From positions 186,001 through 250,000 of the forward strand of contig JAMZAV010000773.1 in assembly GCA_024449915.1 (NCBI GenBank): a DNA stretch of 64,000 nt. The letters are read 5' to 3'. The stretch is from Sweltsa coloradensis (lineage: Eukaryota; Arthropoda; Insecta; Plecoptera; Chloroperlidae). Position numbers and translations under genes: made by a program. The notes beneath the pieces were generated by a model. It did no database searches. It saw only the letters and a list, made by a program, of their open reading frames with translations, and was not told the origin of the DNA. Below are positions 37,355-47,923 of this stretch, piece by piece; positions within the stretch are counted from its first letter, which is position 1, and each line of letters opens with the position of its first letter.

Positions 37355-37760
37355 TGTAGTGCGCCACTGGCCCAAGTGGGCCGTGAAGGCCACCCACCCT
37401 CCATGGTGTCACATGGAGGGGGGAAGTGGGGTAAGAAGGGCTGGTGTCTGGGGTAGGAAAAGTACGGCAGTCAAGACCAGCCAGTAGGCAGGGACGGACA
37501 AGTGTGCGTATAAACATTGGTATAAATAACTGATCGAGTGCCAGTAGGCCTCTTTCTGAAGTTGTGTTGTTTGTTTGTTCGACCACGGTAGTGGCGAACC
37601 TGTGTCTCTGTTTCCTTAGTGTTGTGTATGTTTTTTCTTAGTAGTGTTCGTAAGTGTTTACTTCAATAAAGTATAGTTAGTCCTTTGGATAATTAAGTGT
37701 TTTCGTTCCGACAGTGTCCTAACGTCTTTCCCGTCCCATGTGCGGTGTTTGGGCACTTCA
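37355..37760 (+). repeat. 3' LTR
   Basis: Same 406-bp sequence as the 5' LTR by eye. It is followed by the GTGT target duplication. Confidence 0.93.
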
Positions 37761-37764
37761 GTGT

Positions 37765-38985
37765 GGGACATGCGTGGGATCATGGAGTTATAAATAGTTC
37801 TGTGGTGGGATGATGCTTTTTGTCGTTACGCCCTCTCAAAATATACTCGTTCGTCATATCACCAAGGAGGTATCACAAACGTATGGTTTACATTGTTCAA
37901 GGCGGATGTGGTTAAATTCGACCACTTGGCATTTGGCGCTAGCCTATTATTAAAAGTCAGTTTTGAATAAATGAATAAACTAATTAATCTTGATTTCATG
38001 GGCCTACACTAGGGTAAGGCCTACATCAAATTAGGGCTATACCTAGGTAAAAAGTAGGCTAGGCTAAACGCGCCTTGGACCTAGGGGCGCCCCTACCTTG
38101 ACCCCAGCTCTTGCAGACATTCACGGCAACTCGCGTTTTATTAACGTTTTATCATGCATTCGAGATCTTTCCAAGACGCGTCTTTGTTATTTTTATGTTA
38201 TGAAATGTTGAGTTTTGACGACACAAATCGTGTATTGTTGAAATAAGATCTTCTTGGACAGATTTAATAGGGTAAGTTCGGCGCCTCGGTGGGAGAACAT
38301 AAACAAACAAGGAAACGCAAAGACTTTGCATGAACATGTAATAATGTGTAGTAGGCCTATCTTTGCCTATGGTCTTTGGGTGTACGAGCATAGATACTCG
38401 TATTTTGATTGGTCTGGTACTCGGCAATTTTCGGCTCGCGGGAAAGATAACCGAAAGGAAAAACAGCAAAGCAAGTTTATCTCATAACATCAGAAGAAAG
38501 ATTTAAAACTTGTATTTTATCCAACCCACAAAACGTCGACGTTATCAAGTGACGTTATGAAAGTGATCAAAACGCCAATTTTAAAACTTGGGTCCATGAA
38601 AAAAGTCGTTTTTTGGCGCGACTCTGTGTTAAAAAATTGTAGGAACTACTTCTAAAGAACTACGTCATGTTCTACTAGAAGTAAACAGTCGTTGACGACG
38701 AATGCCGTGAAACGCCAAAAAATTAAATACGATCGAATGTTGGCGAATGTTTTTGCTTAAAGCAATTTTTCTCTTTATTGGTGTGGATATTTCTGAAGTA
38801 GTAGACTTAAGCCCAGGACCTAGGCCGACAATATTGTATTGTTCAGGATTACAAATTGTGTGCCAAGGGCGTACTTACGTCAGAAAACTGTGTTGTGGCC
38901 TAGGGGCTTAGCTACACTTGCGTCCGTCAGGTTCAAACAAGGTGTATATCAATGTATTTCCATCTTCATTCCATCTTGGTACAGG
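37765..38985. other. Gene-free stretch
   Basis: No gene or known repeat was recognised. A TAGGCCTA-rich patch lies at about 38,005-38,095. Confidence 0.4.
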
Positions 38986-40800
38986 GTTTACTATGCCAGA
39001 ACTTGAAGCTTCCGTCAAGGCTCTAAAGCGGAACAAATCGGCTGGTGTGGACGCGCTCAGGGTGGAGCAAATTTAGAATTTCGGCCCAAAGACTCTACAA
39101 TGGCTTCTGGAACTTATGAATGCCTGCGTATTGCAGATGACGATACCGAAGACGTGGAGACAGGCAAGAGTAATCGCTCTACTGAAGCCAGAGAAAGACC
39201 CCAATGATCCCAAAAGCTTCCGCCCGATATCCTTATTGTGCCACCGTTTTAAGCTCCTGGAACGACTTATCATCAACCACATCGCGAGCACCTTGGAAGA
39301 AAGGTTTATCGAACAACAAGCAGGTTTCAGACCTGGTGAATCTTGCTGCGGACAAATCCTGAACCTTACCCAACACATAGAGGACGGCTTTTTGAGAGAA
39401 AAGAAATCACGGGCGTCGTTTTCATAGACCTAACGCAGCATTCGACACTGTAAACCACAGGAAACTACTGAGGAAAGTGTATGAGGAGACAAAGGACTAC
39501 CGACTTACAACGATGATCGGTTCTTTACTACAGAACAGAAGGTTCTATGTTTCACTGCAGGGAAAGAATAGTCGTTGGAGAGTGCAGAAGAATGGACTAT
39601 CTCAGGGCAGCGTGTAGTCGCCAGCATTTTACAACGTCTACACCAACGACCAGCCCACCCCTGACTACATACAGCAGTGCATTTTTGCTGAGGATTCAGC
39701 GTTGGCAGCCCAAGGCTCTAGTTTCACGGAGGTCAAGGGAAAACCGTCAAGTGCCCTGGAGGAACTCTCCCAGTACTATGACTCGAACCAGTTGAAGCCA
39801 AACCCGAGTGAAACACAGGTGTGTGCTTTCCACCTGAACAACCGGGAGGCCAGTAGAGAACTGGATATAGTATGGAGAGGTCAAAAACTCCAACACTGCC
39901 TGACACCCAAATATCTGGGTATCACACTGGATCGCACACTAACTTTCAAGCAGCACTGTACAAACACGAAGGGAAAGGTCAGCGCCCGAAACAACATTCT
40001 ACAAAAGCTGACAAGGTAAACATGGGGAGCACAACCATCCACGCTCAGGATATCAGCGCTCGCACTGTGCAAATCTGCTGCCGAGTATGCTGCTCCAGTG
40101 TGGAGCGCTTCTGTGCATGCAAAGCGAGTCGACGTCGCAATTAATGAAACTGTGCGGATCGTGACGGGCTGCCTAAAACCAACCCCGGTACATAAGCTGT
40201 ACCCGCTTATCGAGATAGCACCCCCTCATATTTGCCGGATAGCCGCAGCAGACGTGAAAAGTACGAAGCAGGAGACAGACCCTCGCCACCCCATGTATGG
40301 ACATCAACTAGCGGGAAAACGACTTCGTTCCAGAAAGAGCTTTTTGACAAGAACTCACGTGCTTAGAAACTCATCAGAGGCAAATCGTGTTGCCCACTGG
40401 AACAGCGAACTGACTGCACCGAACATTGCACCAAGGGAAGAGATCGCACCAGGTGGTAACTGTCCCTTCGCGGTTTGGCGGACATTAAACCGCTTAAGAA
40501 CTGGAGTGCAGAGATGCGGAACCAACATCCAACATGCATAAGTGGGGCCTTCTACCATGCAGCTGACCAAGAGCCCATGTGTGAGTGCGGACAGGTACAG
40601 GATCCGAGTCACCTCCTGATTTGCCCCCGCCTCGACGAACCATGTACCCTGCGCGATATCTTGGAAGCAAATGCAAAAGGAATGGCTGTTGCAAATTTCT
40701 GGAACTATTGTGTTTAACCGGACACGGAAAGTTGTTAACATATATCGATCAAAAATATCAGTGACGCCTTCGAGACATTTATAAATCAAAAATAAATCAA
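38986..40800 (+). pseudogene. Jockey-like LINE, 5'-truncated dead reverse transcriptase
   Basis: Translation in three shifting frames gives ordered reverse transcriptase blocks. These are LKRNKSAGVDALRVEQ (38,990s), FRPISLLCHRFKLLERL (39,220s), QAGFRPGESCCGQI (39,320s), a broken AFDTV block with the first catalytic Asp (about 39,435), NGLSQGSV (39,595), FAEDSAL (39,685), and YLGITLDRTL (39,910). The C-terminal domain follows to 40,717, with CECGQ...CPRLDEP. Defects: in-frame stops at about 39,075 and 39,616, frameshifts near 39,423 and 40,018, and the catalytic Y/FADD motif reads FAED. An A-rich 3' tail (AAATCAAAAATAAATCAAT) ends near 40,800. The pattern resembles arthropod Jockey-type elements. 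The endonuclease part is missing. Confidence 0.88.
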
Positions 40801-41565
40801 TAGTGAATCGTTTGAAAATGCCATAACCCCCTGGGCTAATATGATTGAAATAAAATTGAAATTGGTCGTTTTGTCTGTCATCTGTTTATTGCAGCGTCAC
40901 TGCAAAGCAAAAATCTACTGACCGTGTAGAGCGTGCGGTGCTTTAAGTTGTTTTAGATTTAATGGCGTTTTCCATTGGTCGCACTCAGGTCACACTAGTG
41001 CGCCCTGGTGCGCCCTGGATTGCCACTTTCTTTTCATTTGTTTAGTTTTGTAATGTTATTCAAGTGGAGGTTGACAACAATGACATCTCTGCACTCACCG
41101 AGTGCATGCCAATGGAAAACGCCATAAGCCACCGACAGCGCGCAGAACGTTAGAGTTCGTTCTGAGCTGGAGGACCTCCCCAACGGGGAAACTTGATGAT
41201 GATCGTGAATGATGATGATGGAATGAGATCTCTTATAGTGTCTACACTGGTCCCTTTAATAGGCCTACTTCCAGTTTGTTCCTTCACTTTTCAGTTTTTA
41301 CATAATGTAATTAACATCACTTGGCAACCATTTGACTTAAAATGTTATTCCTCATCTTTTCAAGGTTAAAGCTTGGTTGACAGAATGATAACTAGGGAAT
41401 CTTTTATTTTTTCTTTAGCAATAATTAATCATCTTCTTTAAAACTGGTTGTTTCTTCCCAAAGTTTTACAATTTTGTTTGTGACTTTCGAAATGATTAAC
41501 TTATAATGAAATGTATTAAAATTTGGAAATAACGTAATGTAGTGTTCTTGGACCCTAACACAAAC
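40801..41565. other. Gene-free stretch with a possible LINE/SINE tail
   Basis: At about 41,165-41,222 the sequence CCAACGGGGAAACTTGATGA leads into GATGATGATGG repeats. This resembles the 3' tails of some arthropod retroposons. Nothing else was recognised. Confidence 0.35.
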
Positions 41566-41721
41566 CTGGAAGGCAGGTGAAGACTGGATGGCTCCACGTT
41601 CCACTTCCGAGACAGGTGACCTTCCTATAGCTGACACTCGTATGAACCGCAAACCCTGGCTTGCAAGCTAGGCGAGCCTCAGTCGCAAACTGATGTGGTT
41701 GACTGCAGTTAACTGTCTCGC
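41566..41721 (-). CDS. Sushi/CCP-like exon of a minus-strand Ig/Sushi gene
   Basis: The acceptor TGCTCCTTGGCAG precedes 41,721 and the donor GTTTGT follows 41,566. Both junctions are phase 1. The exon encodes 52 residues with four cysteines: VNC, LACKPGF, VTCLGSGTW and HPVFTC. The second half (C..GF, then V-T-C..SGTW, then P.F.C) fits a Sushi (complement control protein) domain. The spacing between the first two cysteines is short for the family, so this may be an abbreviated domain. It lies downstream of three Ig exons on the same strand with matching phases. Together they suggest a secreted or membrane protein with Ig domains followed by Sushi. A later exon must exist at lower coordinates but was not recognised. 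Confidence 0.68.
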
Positions 41722-43037
41722 CTGCCAAGGAGCAGGATATCAGCACTGACTGGGAGGTCAGCGGTGGACACAATGTAGTTGAAACTGGGGCTGCTATTAA
41801 AACCAAGAAACACAGTCAGTCTCACCACATATCTGCTGAAGTCGTTGACTTTGTTTATTTTGTAACGATACAGCGCTCCCCGTTGTACACTATTACCTAC
41901 TTCTCGATAGGCTACCATATATTAAAACTCATCCACCTCGGCTAGCCTACACAGTCAATGAGCAACACACTTGGCATACAAATTAACACATAATTAGACA
42001 TTTATTTTTAAACCAAGTAATAATACTACAGCAATTATTTAGTGAAATTGATCTGCTTGATAACGACCACATTGGACATTAAAAGTTTATATCATACGAC
42101 CTTCTTTGGCTGTTGTGTTTGAGTATGATTTTTCACCCATCTGTAGTCTTCTCTTGTGAGTCCTTATACTTCTAATCTTCTTACTTCTCTTCTCTTGAAA
42201 TCTTCTTAAAAGTATATTTATAGGTGCCAAGTTGCAGACACATAAACTTATAATTGAAATTAGTTTTTAAATGAATCACTTCTGCTTTTTTTACTAGAGC
42301 AAAAACTCCTTGACCTAACTCGATTCAAGTAGCATCCAAGATGGCCATTCTGTTCCTGGTCAAATTCATTGTTTCAAAGTTCTAGATTTTTGTATCTTTT
42401 TTACACATCACATAAAACACTTTTTAATATTTACTTATTTTTTATAAATTTAAATTTGCTGTATTTACCTTTAATAATCATTATCAGAACATTATTAAAA
42501 CTTTAAATAATATAATTATTTTACCATAAGTGAAAAATACAGCCTTCTGAAACTTGGTTATAAATGTAAACAAACTACTCAATCACTGCCTACTTGAAAC
42601 CTTTTATACATTTTAAGAAGTCACTGCCTACTAGAATCATTTTATACATTTTAAGAAGTCAGTCACTGCCTACTGGATCTTAATTACTTTTACCAAGTTT
42701 TTAGATTTAAGAGACTGGTACTTTACAATTTCATTTCTATTGTAGTCCACTGACATAGACACAGTTAAATAATGAATATGTTCTTGCTTGTAAAAAGTGG
42801 GATCATGCATAACCCCCGCTCAAGGTATACAATCGTTAGTAACATTAATCATATCTTGTACTAAAATATAGTAAATACATATTCACACATCTTTGATGTA
42901 AATCAATTTGATATTCCTGACAGTGAGTGACATCAAAAGCTCAAGTCAAGGTTTTAGATCGTGAAGATTTTAAATCGAAGAATGAAGCATTTCATATTGA
43001 TGTGGCATTGCCAACTTAATGGACGTTCATAGCTCAC
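41722..43037 (-). other. Intron of the Ig/Sushi gene
   Basis: AT-rich. It contains a ~42-55-bp direct repeat at about 42,580-42,680 (CACTGCCTACT...TTTTATACATTTTAAGAAGT, just over two copies). No further exon was seen. Confidence 0.5.
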
Positions 43038-43352
43038 CTGTCAACAGTATCGGTTCCCTGGTAATCAGCGGTTGCGCCAAGGCGACATGCGAGACCACAC
43101 ACTTCAAGTCTTTGCCGTTGTATTGTGGCAGCGACTGTAGTGTGACGGTCTGCTTGATAGCCCGCGTCGTCCAGGGCCACCTCCACTCGTCCTGAGCTGA
43201 GGCTTGACTGTCGTCGCTGTCGTCCTCGCGGATGACAGTATCGCCCAGGACCCAGGACATGTTGGCGACAGGTCGGCTATCCTGCACCACACAGGTGGCC
43301 TTGACGTTGGTTCCCGTTCGCACCAAGCTCAGAGTTGCTGCAGTGGGGGGAC
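43038..43352 (-). CDS. Immunoglobulin-like exon (third Ig) of the Ig/Sushi gene
   Basis: On the minus strand the acceptor GCGTTGTTTCAG precedes 43,352 and the donor GTGAGC follows 43,038. Both junctions are phase 1, so the 315-bp exon encodes one 105-residue module. It has the first Ig cysteine (VKATCVVQDS), the core tryptophan (MSWVLGD), a strand E-like VTLQSLPQYNGKDL, and the second cysteine (LKCVVSHVA). This fits a C-type Ig fold. The ligand or function is unknown. Confidence 0.8.
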
Positions 43353-43814
43353 CTGAAACAACGCATGGCATGACTGAGAGAAAAGTGCCCACACGACTTG
43401 CCAGTGACGCGAGCTACTAGAGCGATCTAGCGGTTCCTAGCAAACCAACACCCTGTGACGTAGATTCTATCTATATATTTCATCTAACTACCACTATACG
43501 CATCATCTTATCTTGCTATGTTAGAAGCATCAGATCGTATAAGGTACTTATAAAACATTAAAATAACAGTGCATTTCTTATTAACTAACAATTGTGTGGA
43601 ACTACGTTGGTTTTTAACAAACATTCACCTGTGTACGAATAGTATAAAAGTATTCAAATAAAACAATACAAGTTTGTTTGTCTTCAATACCAATGTACTC
43701 AAGTGTAGTTAAAATAAACATGCTTTAAATAGTTTATTCCAGGCAATTTTTTGAACTGGCAATAAGGAGACCAGCTTTCCACACGAGAAATAAATCTGAA
43801 GTCGGTCGACTTTG
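43353..43814 (-). other. Intron sequence of the Ig/Sushi gene
   Basis: AT-rich with no recognised feature. It is followed upstream (higher coordinates) by a family-B element. Confidence 0.45.
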
Positions 43815-44232
43815 TTAAGCGATCGAAGCGAGCGTTTCCATTTGACTCTGCCGGATAAAAATAGTCACTGTTTTTTTTTTGTATGTCTCGCCATAACGTT
43901 TGAACGAAGGCTCGGATCGAGTTGAAATTTGGACCATCCGCAAGCTTCGATCTGGATTAAATGCCATAAGTTTTGTGGCAAAATCGTTTAAAAAGTTACA
44001 AAGTTACATTAAAGTTAATCGAAAGCTTTTTTTTCTAACTAAACGGCGACAAAATCAGAGATGGCCAAATCATTTAGAATGTCCGTCCTGTCACGAATAT
44101 GTTAATTTTATTTTGATCCGATAAGTAGTGTAGATGGAAATTACATTTTAACAAAAGTAACGTTACCATGGCAACGAAAAGTCGCACGAGGTTTCTGGCC
44201 ACTATGCACTGCCACCTAGAAGTAATCAAAAT

Positions 44233-44730
44233 CCAACCAAATACAAAAATTTGTAAAAAAAAAAAAAAAACGGCAGCCAAGCTCTCCTTCAAAAGTCTTC
44301 GTCTGTGAATGCTGTGAGATATAGAAGTTGAGCCAAGCTTTTTATTCTTTCTCCCTAGTTTCGCTTTGAAAATAAGAAAGATCATTTCGCCTGTTGACGA
44401 GCGCCAAGCCAACGATTTTTGTGGCAAAAAAGTAAAATTTTTAAACTCGAAATCATAAAAAAAATTCTTGGCCATGAACCAAATTCAATGGCCAAGCCAT
44501 TTTTTTATGATTTCGAGTTTAAATATTTTACTTTTTTACCACAAAAATCGTTGGCTTGGCGCTCGTCAACCGGCGAAATGATCGTTCTTATTTTTAAAGC
44601 GAAACTAGGGAGAAAGAATAAAAAGCTTGGCTCAACTTCTATATCTCGCAGCATTCACAGCCGAAGACTTTTGAAGGAGAGCTTGGCTGCCGTTTTTTTT
44701 TTTTTTTACAAATTTTTGTATTTGGTTGGA
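44233..44730. repeat. ~500-bp near-perfect palindrome
   Basis: Arms of about 240 bp are reverse complements with few mismatches. The outer edges are CCAACCAAATACAAAAATTT and its complement. Internal landmarks are GGCAGCCAAGCTCTCC, TTGGCTTGGCGCTCGTC and AATCATAAAAAAA. The centre is about 20 bp around 44,482 (TGGCCAT...ATGGCCA). A transcript would fold into one long hairpin. Confidence 0.9.
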
Positions 44731-44778
44731 TATTACATCTTTTTGTTGTTCGTTTGCTATCAAGGTGTGAATGATGGA

Positions 44779-45520
44779 CTTTGAATGATTAAATTTGTTA
44801 AGTTCAAAGTTGTTTTTGACATTTTTGGGCCCACGGTCCCCCCAAAGATACCCCTTGTGTTTTAAGCACTAGATATTTATAATGGTTAAGAGCATGTTTA
44901 ATTTCAAGCTTGTACAAATTACTACGCCTGAGTAATTACGCGTTTTGATTTTGATTTTGATTTTCCCGTTCCCAATTGCCCGGTTTTTTTCGTTATATGA
45001 GGTACATCTAAGTGTGGCCCAAGTTTCAAAGTTCTAAGATGAACCGTTTTCTCAGTATAGCGTATTATTCATAAGAGTACGGAATTACCTACTTTTGATA
45101 ATTTTGATTTTCTCCGGTACCCGTTACCCAATTTTGCTTTCCATATTCAAAAGTGATAAAGAATGAGAGATATCAAAATGTTTTCCACGTTTGAAATATC
45201 TCAGTTGTAGCGTTTTCTTTGAATGATTCATTTCTTAAAGTTCAGATATGTTTTTTGTCATTTTTGGGCCCATGGTCATCCCCAAATTTAGCCCCTTGTG
45301 TTTTGGACGCAAGATATTTATAATGGTTAATAGCATGTTTAATTTCAAGTTTGTACAAATTATCACGCCTTGGAAATTACGCGTTTTGATTATAATCCAA
45401 ATTTTGATTTTCTCCGGTCCCTGTTACCCGATTTTGGTTTTGAAACCAAACGTCACTGCGTCTGAAGTACATCTAAGTGTGGTCCAAGTTTCATAGTTCT
45501 AAGATTTACCGTTTTCTCTG
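44779..45520. repeat. Direct duplication of a ~300-bp unit inside F
   Basis: The unit at about 44,779-45,058 recurs at about 45,220-45,520. Shared blocks are CATTTTTGGGCCCA, CCCCTTGTGTTTT, GATATTTATAATGGTTAA, GCATGTTTAATTTCAAG, ATTACGCGTTTTGATT and ACATCTAAGTGTGG. Confidence 0.8.
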
Positions 45521-46116
45521 TAGGCTAAATTAATCTCCGCGGAGAACTCCTAGCCACCCACCCACCCAGCCACCCACCAGTCAGCCGAAAGGAATTTGAC
45601 GATGTTGAGAGCCTTTTTTAACACAGAACGAGTTGTCGGATCGGGTTGATTTTTTTTTTGGTATGTCATGGACCACATACCAGGTCATATACCGAGTTTT
45701 AAGATTGTAACTCTTTCGGGGCGGCGTGTGCAGATAGCTGAAAACCCCCCAACTCTCGTAGCTGTATATAGGGCTGGAGTTCGTGTCGCCTAAGCAGTCG
45801 CATGCGCTTGTCTGCCGGGCGACGATCGTCGCCCTAGATACTATCGAGGAAGCAGTGTATTATTTGTTACCAAAGAGTTAAAATAGTTTTCCCAAGGAAA
45901 TGATGTCATGGTCCTCTAGATGGCGGTGGATTTTATCCACAAAGTAAAGGTTTACCCACGGGTTTACCCAAATACCTTAGCAATAATAAACAGTATTGGA
46001 AACCAAGCCCTGTGGACAGCGAACGTCGAAAAATTGAAAATTTAAAAAAATGTGTAATGTGGGTCTAGCTACAGCACGTGCTCGCTTATCAACGCGTCCA
46101 ACTGAGCGTTTCCTAG

Positions 46117-46650
46117 TTAATGAAAATAATATGATTAATTATGAAGTTGCTGCTGCATGCTACAAGACGAATACCCTTCTTTCCGTTACCGTATTTTAAA
46201 CAACTATTATATGTTAGCGGGCGGCGGGGGGTGGGTCGTAGTGGAGAAATGTACGGAACTGTTATTACAGTTTGTAGTTGACCCCGCCCCCCTTGATTAC
46301 GAACTAGTTCCGACGCTGTCTGTTCCAAAACACTTTGCGCTCTTTGATCCTACAATGTTGATCCTAGGATAATTAATGTATTTCACAATTGGCACGCTTG
46401 GCAACCTGGCGCACAAATTAAGGCTCCACTTCTTAACTGGGATCCCGTTGCATCTTCTCTCACACTTGGTGGAGATGCTGGGGAGAATCTAGTTGGATTG
46501 CCTCTCGGAGCAGGAACAACACGACGACGACGCACGGGAGATTACGTTCTCCATGCGCTGGCGGAGGGGACTGGTTGGCCCGGTCGCTATCGGGGTGTCA
46601 AAGTTGACCGGATTTAACCGGTTGTGATGAGTTGACCGGTTTTGACCGTT
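46117..46650. other. Gene-free stretch
   Basis: No gene was recognised. A GC-rich patch at about 46,490-46,590 includes ACAACACGACGACGACGCAC. Confidence 0.4.
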
Positions 46651-47221
46651 TTTGAGCGAGCGTAGCGAGCGTCTCCACTTGACTCTTATGGCTCGAATGT
46701 CTGTTTTTGTTTGTTTGTTTTTTTGTTTTTTTTCTGTTACTGCTTCGGTACAGGTCGCACCGTTTCTCTGATCGACCTGAAATTTTGCACACATGTACAT
46801 ACCACCTAGGCGGGTTGCTGTATAGTTTTTGAACAAAATCCGATCGTTGCTTATAAAAAAAAAAAAAAAAAAATAAAAATGTACCGATCGTTATGAAATT
46901 TTGCAGGGTCAATAAGTACAACATTCTCTCCTATTTTCCAAATTTTCAGCTAAATCGGTCAAGACCTTAAAGACTTATTGGTAATCATAATTCGAAAAAT
47001 GATGTTAAAAAATGAAGGAGGCAGTGAAGATACAAAGATACACTTTAGAAGGCATGACGTGAATTAGTACAATGCAAAGATGTTGGAATAGTATATAGTG
47101 TACAATGTCAATATCCAGTTAGGCCTACACTGTGTGGTGGGCCTTATGGGAATGTCGTACTCGAGTCATGTTGCACGTACCGGTGCTCGCTCAACAACGC
47201 GTCCAACTGAGCGTTTCCTAG
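46651..47221 (+). mobile_element. Family E element (B-related), full length
   Basis: It starts TTTGAGCGAGCGTAGCGAG followed by CGTCTCCACTTGACTC. It ends with GCTCGCTCAACAACGCG, hairpin arm GCGTTT and CCTAG at 47,221. The body differs from B (for example GATCGACCTGAAATTTTGC) while both termini follow the same plan. 571 bp, non-coding. Confidence 0.68.
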
Positions 47222-47649
47222 TAATACATAAGTGCACGTAGATCCCGCATGGAATATCCTAGAGCAAAATGGTTTTCACCAGCGTGTTTAAGCGGTCAAT
47301 CCCGTATCCAAAAACACCTCGGACGGGGTATGTGACACGAACCGTTAAAAATAACGTAAAACTAGTGCCAACCAGTCCAACCGAGTCCAGCCAAGCCAAC
47401 CAGTCTCGAAAGAGTGATTTTTTACGATTCAACTTGTCCGTTCATGACTCGGTCAGTGCAATAGAATTTTGTCAAATATTGTGTCACCCGCACTAACTTG
47501 GCTCGGCCTGATCATCTTGCAATACCTGTTTAAATGAGTTTTATTATAGTTTCCGACCCACAAAATAAGGAACAGGTTTTTATAATAATAAACGTCTAAT
47601 CGGTTTCTGCTCCCGGTGGTGTTGCCTCGAGACGGCATTACATTAAATA
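47222..47649. repeat. Spacer containing a dispersed repeat (47,262-47,455)
   Basis: The block at 47,262-47,455 is paralogous to 55,043-55,230. Shared order: AGAGCAAAAYGGTT, CACCANCGTGTT, CCGTATC.AAAAACAC, CGRTTAAAAATAAYGTAAAA, then CCAGT.TCGAAA.AGT. It is a diverged, unnamed interspersed repeat. No coding function is claimed. Confidence 0.6.
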
Positions 47650-47923
47650 CTAGGAAAACGCCAAAGTCGTTGTTAAACGAGTGAGTGAGCCATGTGTATA
47701 GTATCCGGTATCATTCCCTATACTGGGCTAGATCGAGCCTTAGGTATATGGGAGAAAAGGCGATGCTCCCGGGTACTCAACACATGGCTCCCTCACTCGT
47801 TTAACAACGACTTTGGCGTTTCCCTAGTTATTTAAATTGAACATTTAAAATGCGAATCATGTTCAAAACGTATTAGCGTGAAATATTACCAAATTTCCAA
47901 GATAAAACAAAATCACCTAAGTT

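Larger units (their letters stand above)
34908..37760 (+). mobile_element. Non-autonomous gag-only LTR retrotransposon, complete and young
   Basis: Two 406-bp direct LTRs (34,908-35,313 and 37,355-37,760) start TG and end CA. By eye I see no difference between them. A 4-bp duplication GTGT flanks the whole element (34,904-34,907 and 37,761-37,764). Between the LTRs lie a primer-binding-site-like sequence, a gag region and a polypurine tract, but no protease, reverse transcriptase, RNase H or integrase. The 2.04-kb interior is too short for pol. Identical LTRs imply recent movement, so a related autonomous element must supply pol in trans. The duplication length suits a Ty3/Gypsy-like integrase, but the lineage cannot be proved without pol. 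Confidence 0.92.
44232..45838 (+). mobile_element. Insertion F in B2: candidate Helitron-like element with a palindromic head
   Basis: Comparison with uninterrupted B copies places the insertion in AAAA|TACTATCG. Read this way it starts TCCAACC, ends with an 18-bp perfect palindrome GGGCGACGATCGTCGCCC (45,817-45,834) followed by TAGA, and sits between A and T with no duplication. An equally valid reading is a 2-bp AT duplication. The first 500 bp is a near-perfect palindrome, and two diverged copies of a ~300-bp unit follow. No transposase was seen. Confidence 0.5.
43815..46116 (+). mobile_element. Family B element (copy B2), interrupted
   Basis: It starts TTAAGCGATCGAAGCGAGCG and ends with GCTCGCTTATCAACGCG, hairpin arm GCGTTT and CCTAG at 46,116. 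The family body is split between 44,231 and 45,839 by a 1.6-kb insertion. The other B copies read straight through this point (AATCAAAATACTATCGAGG), which gives an empty site. Confidence 0.78.

Noticed and set aside
47650..47827. The 178-bp inverted repeat as a separate TIR MITE
   Set aside because: It looks like a TIR transposon alone, but in A4, A7 and A8 it always forms the 3' end of a longer element with a fixed 5' tip.
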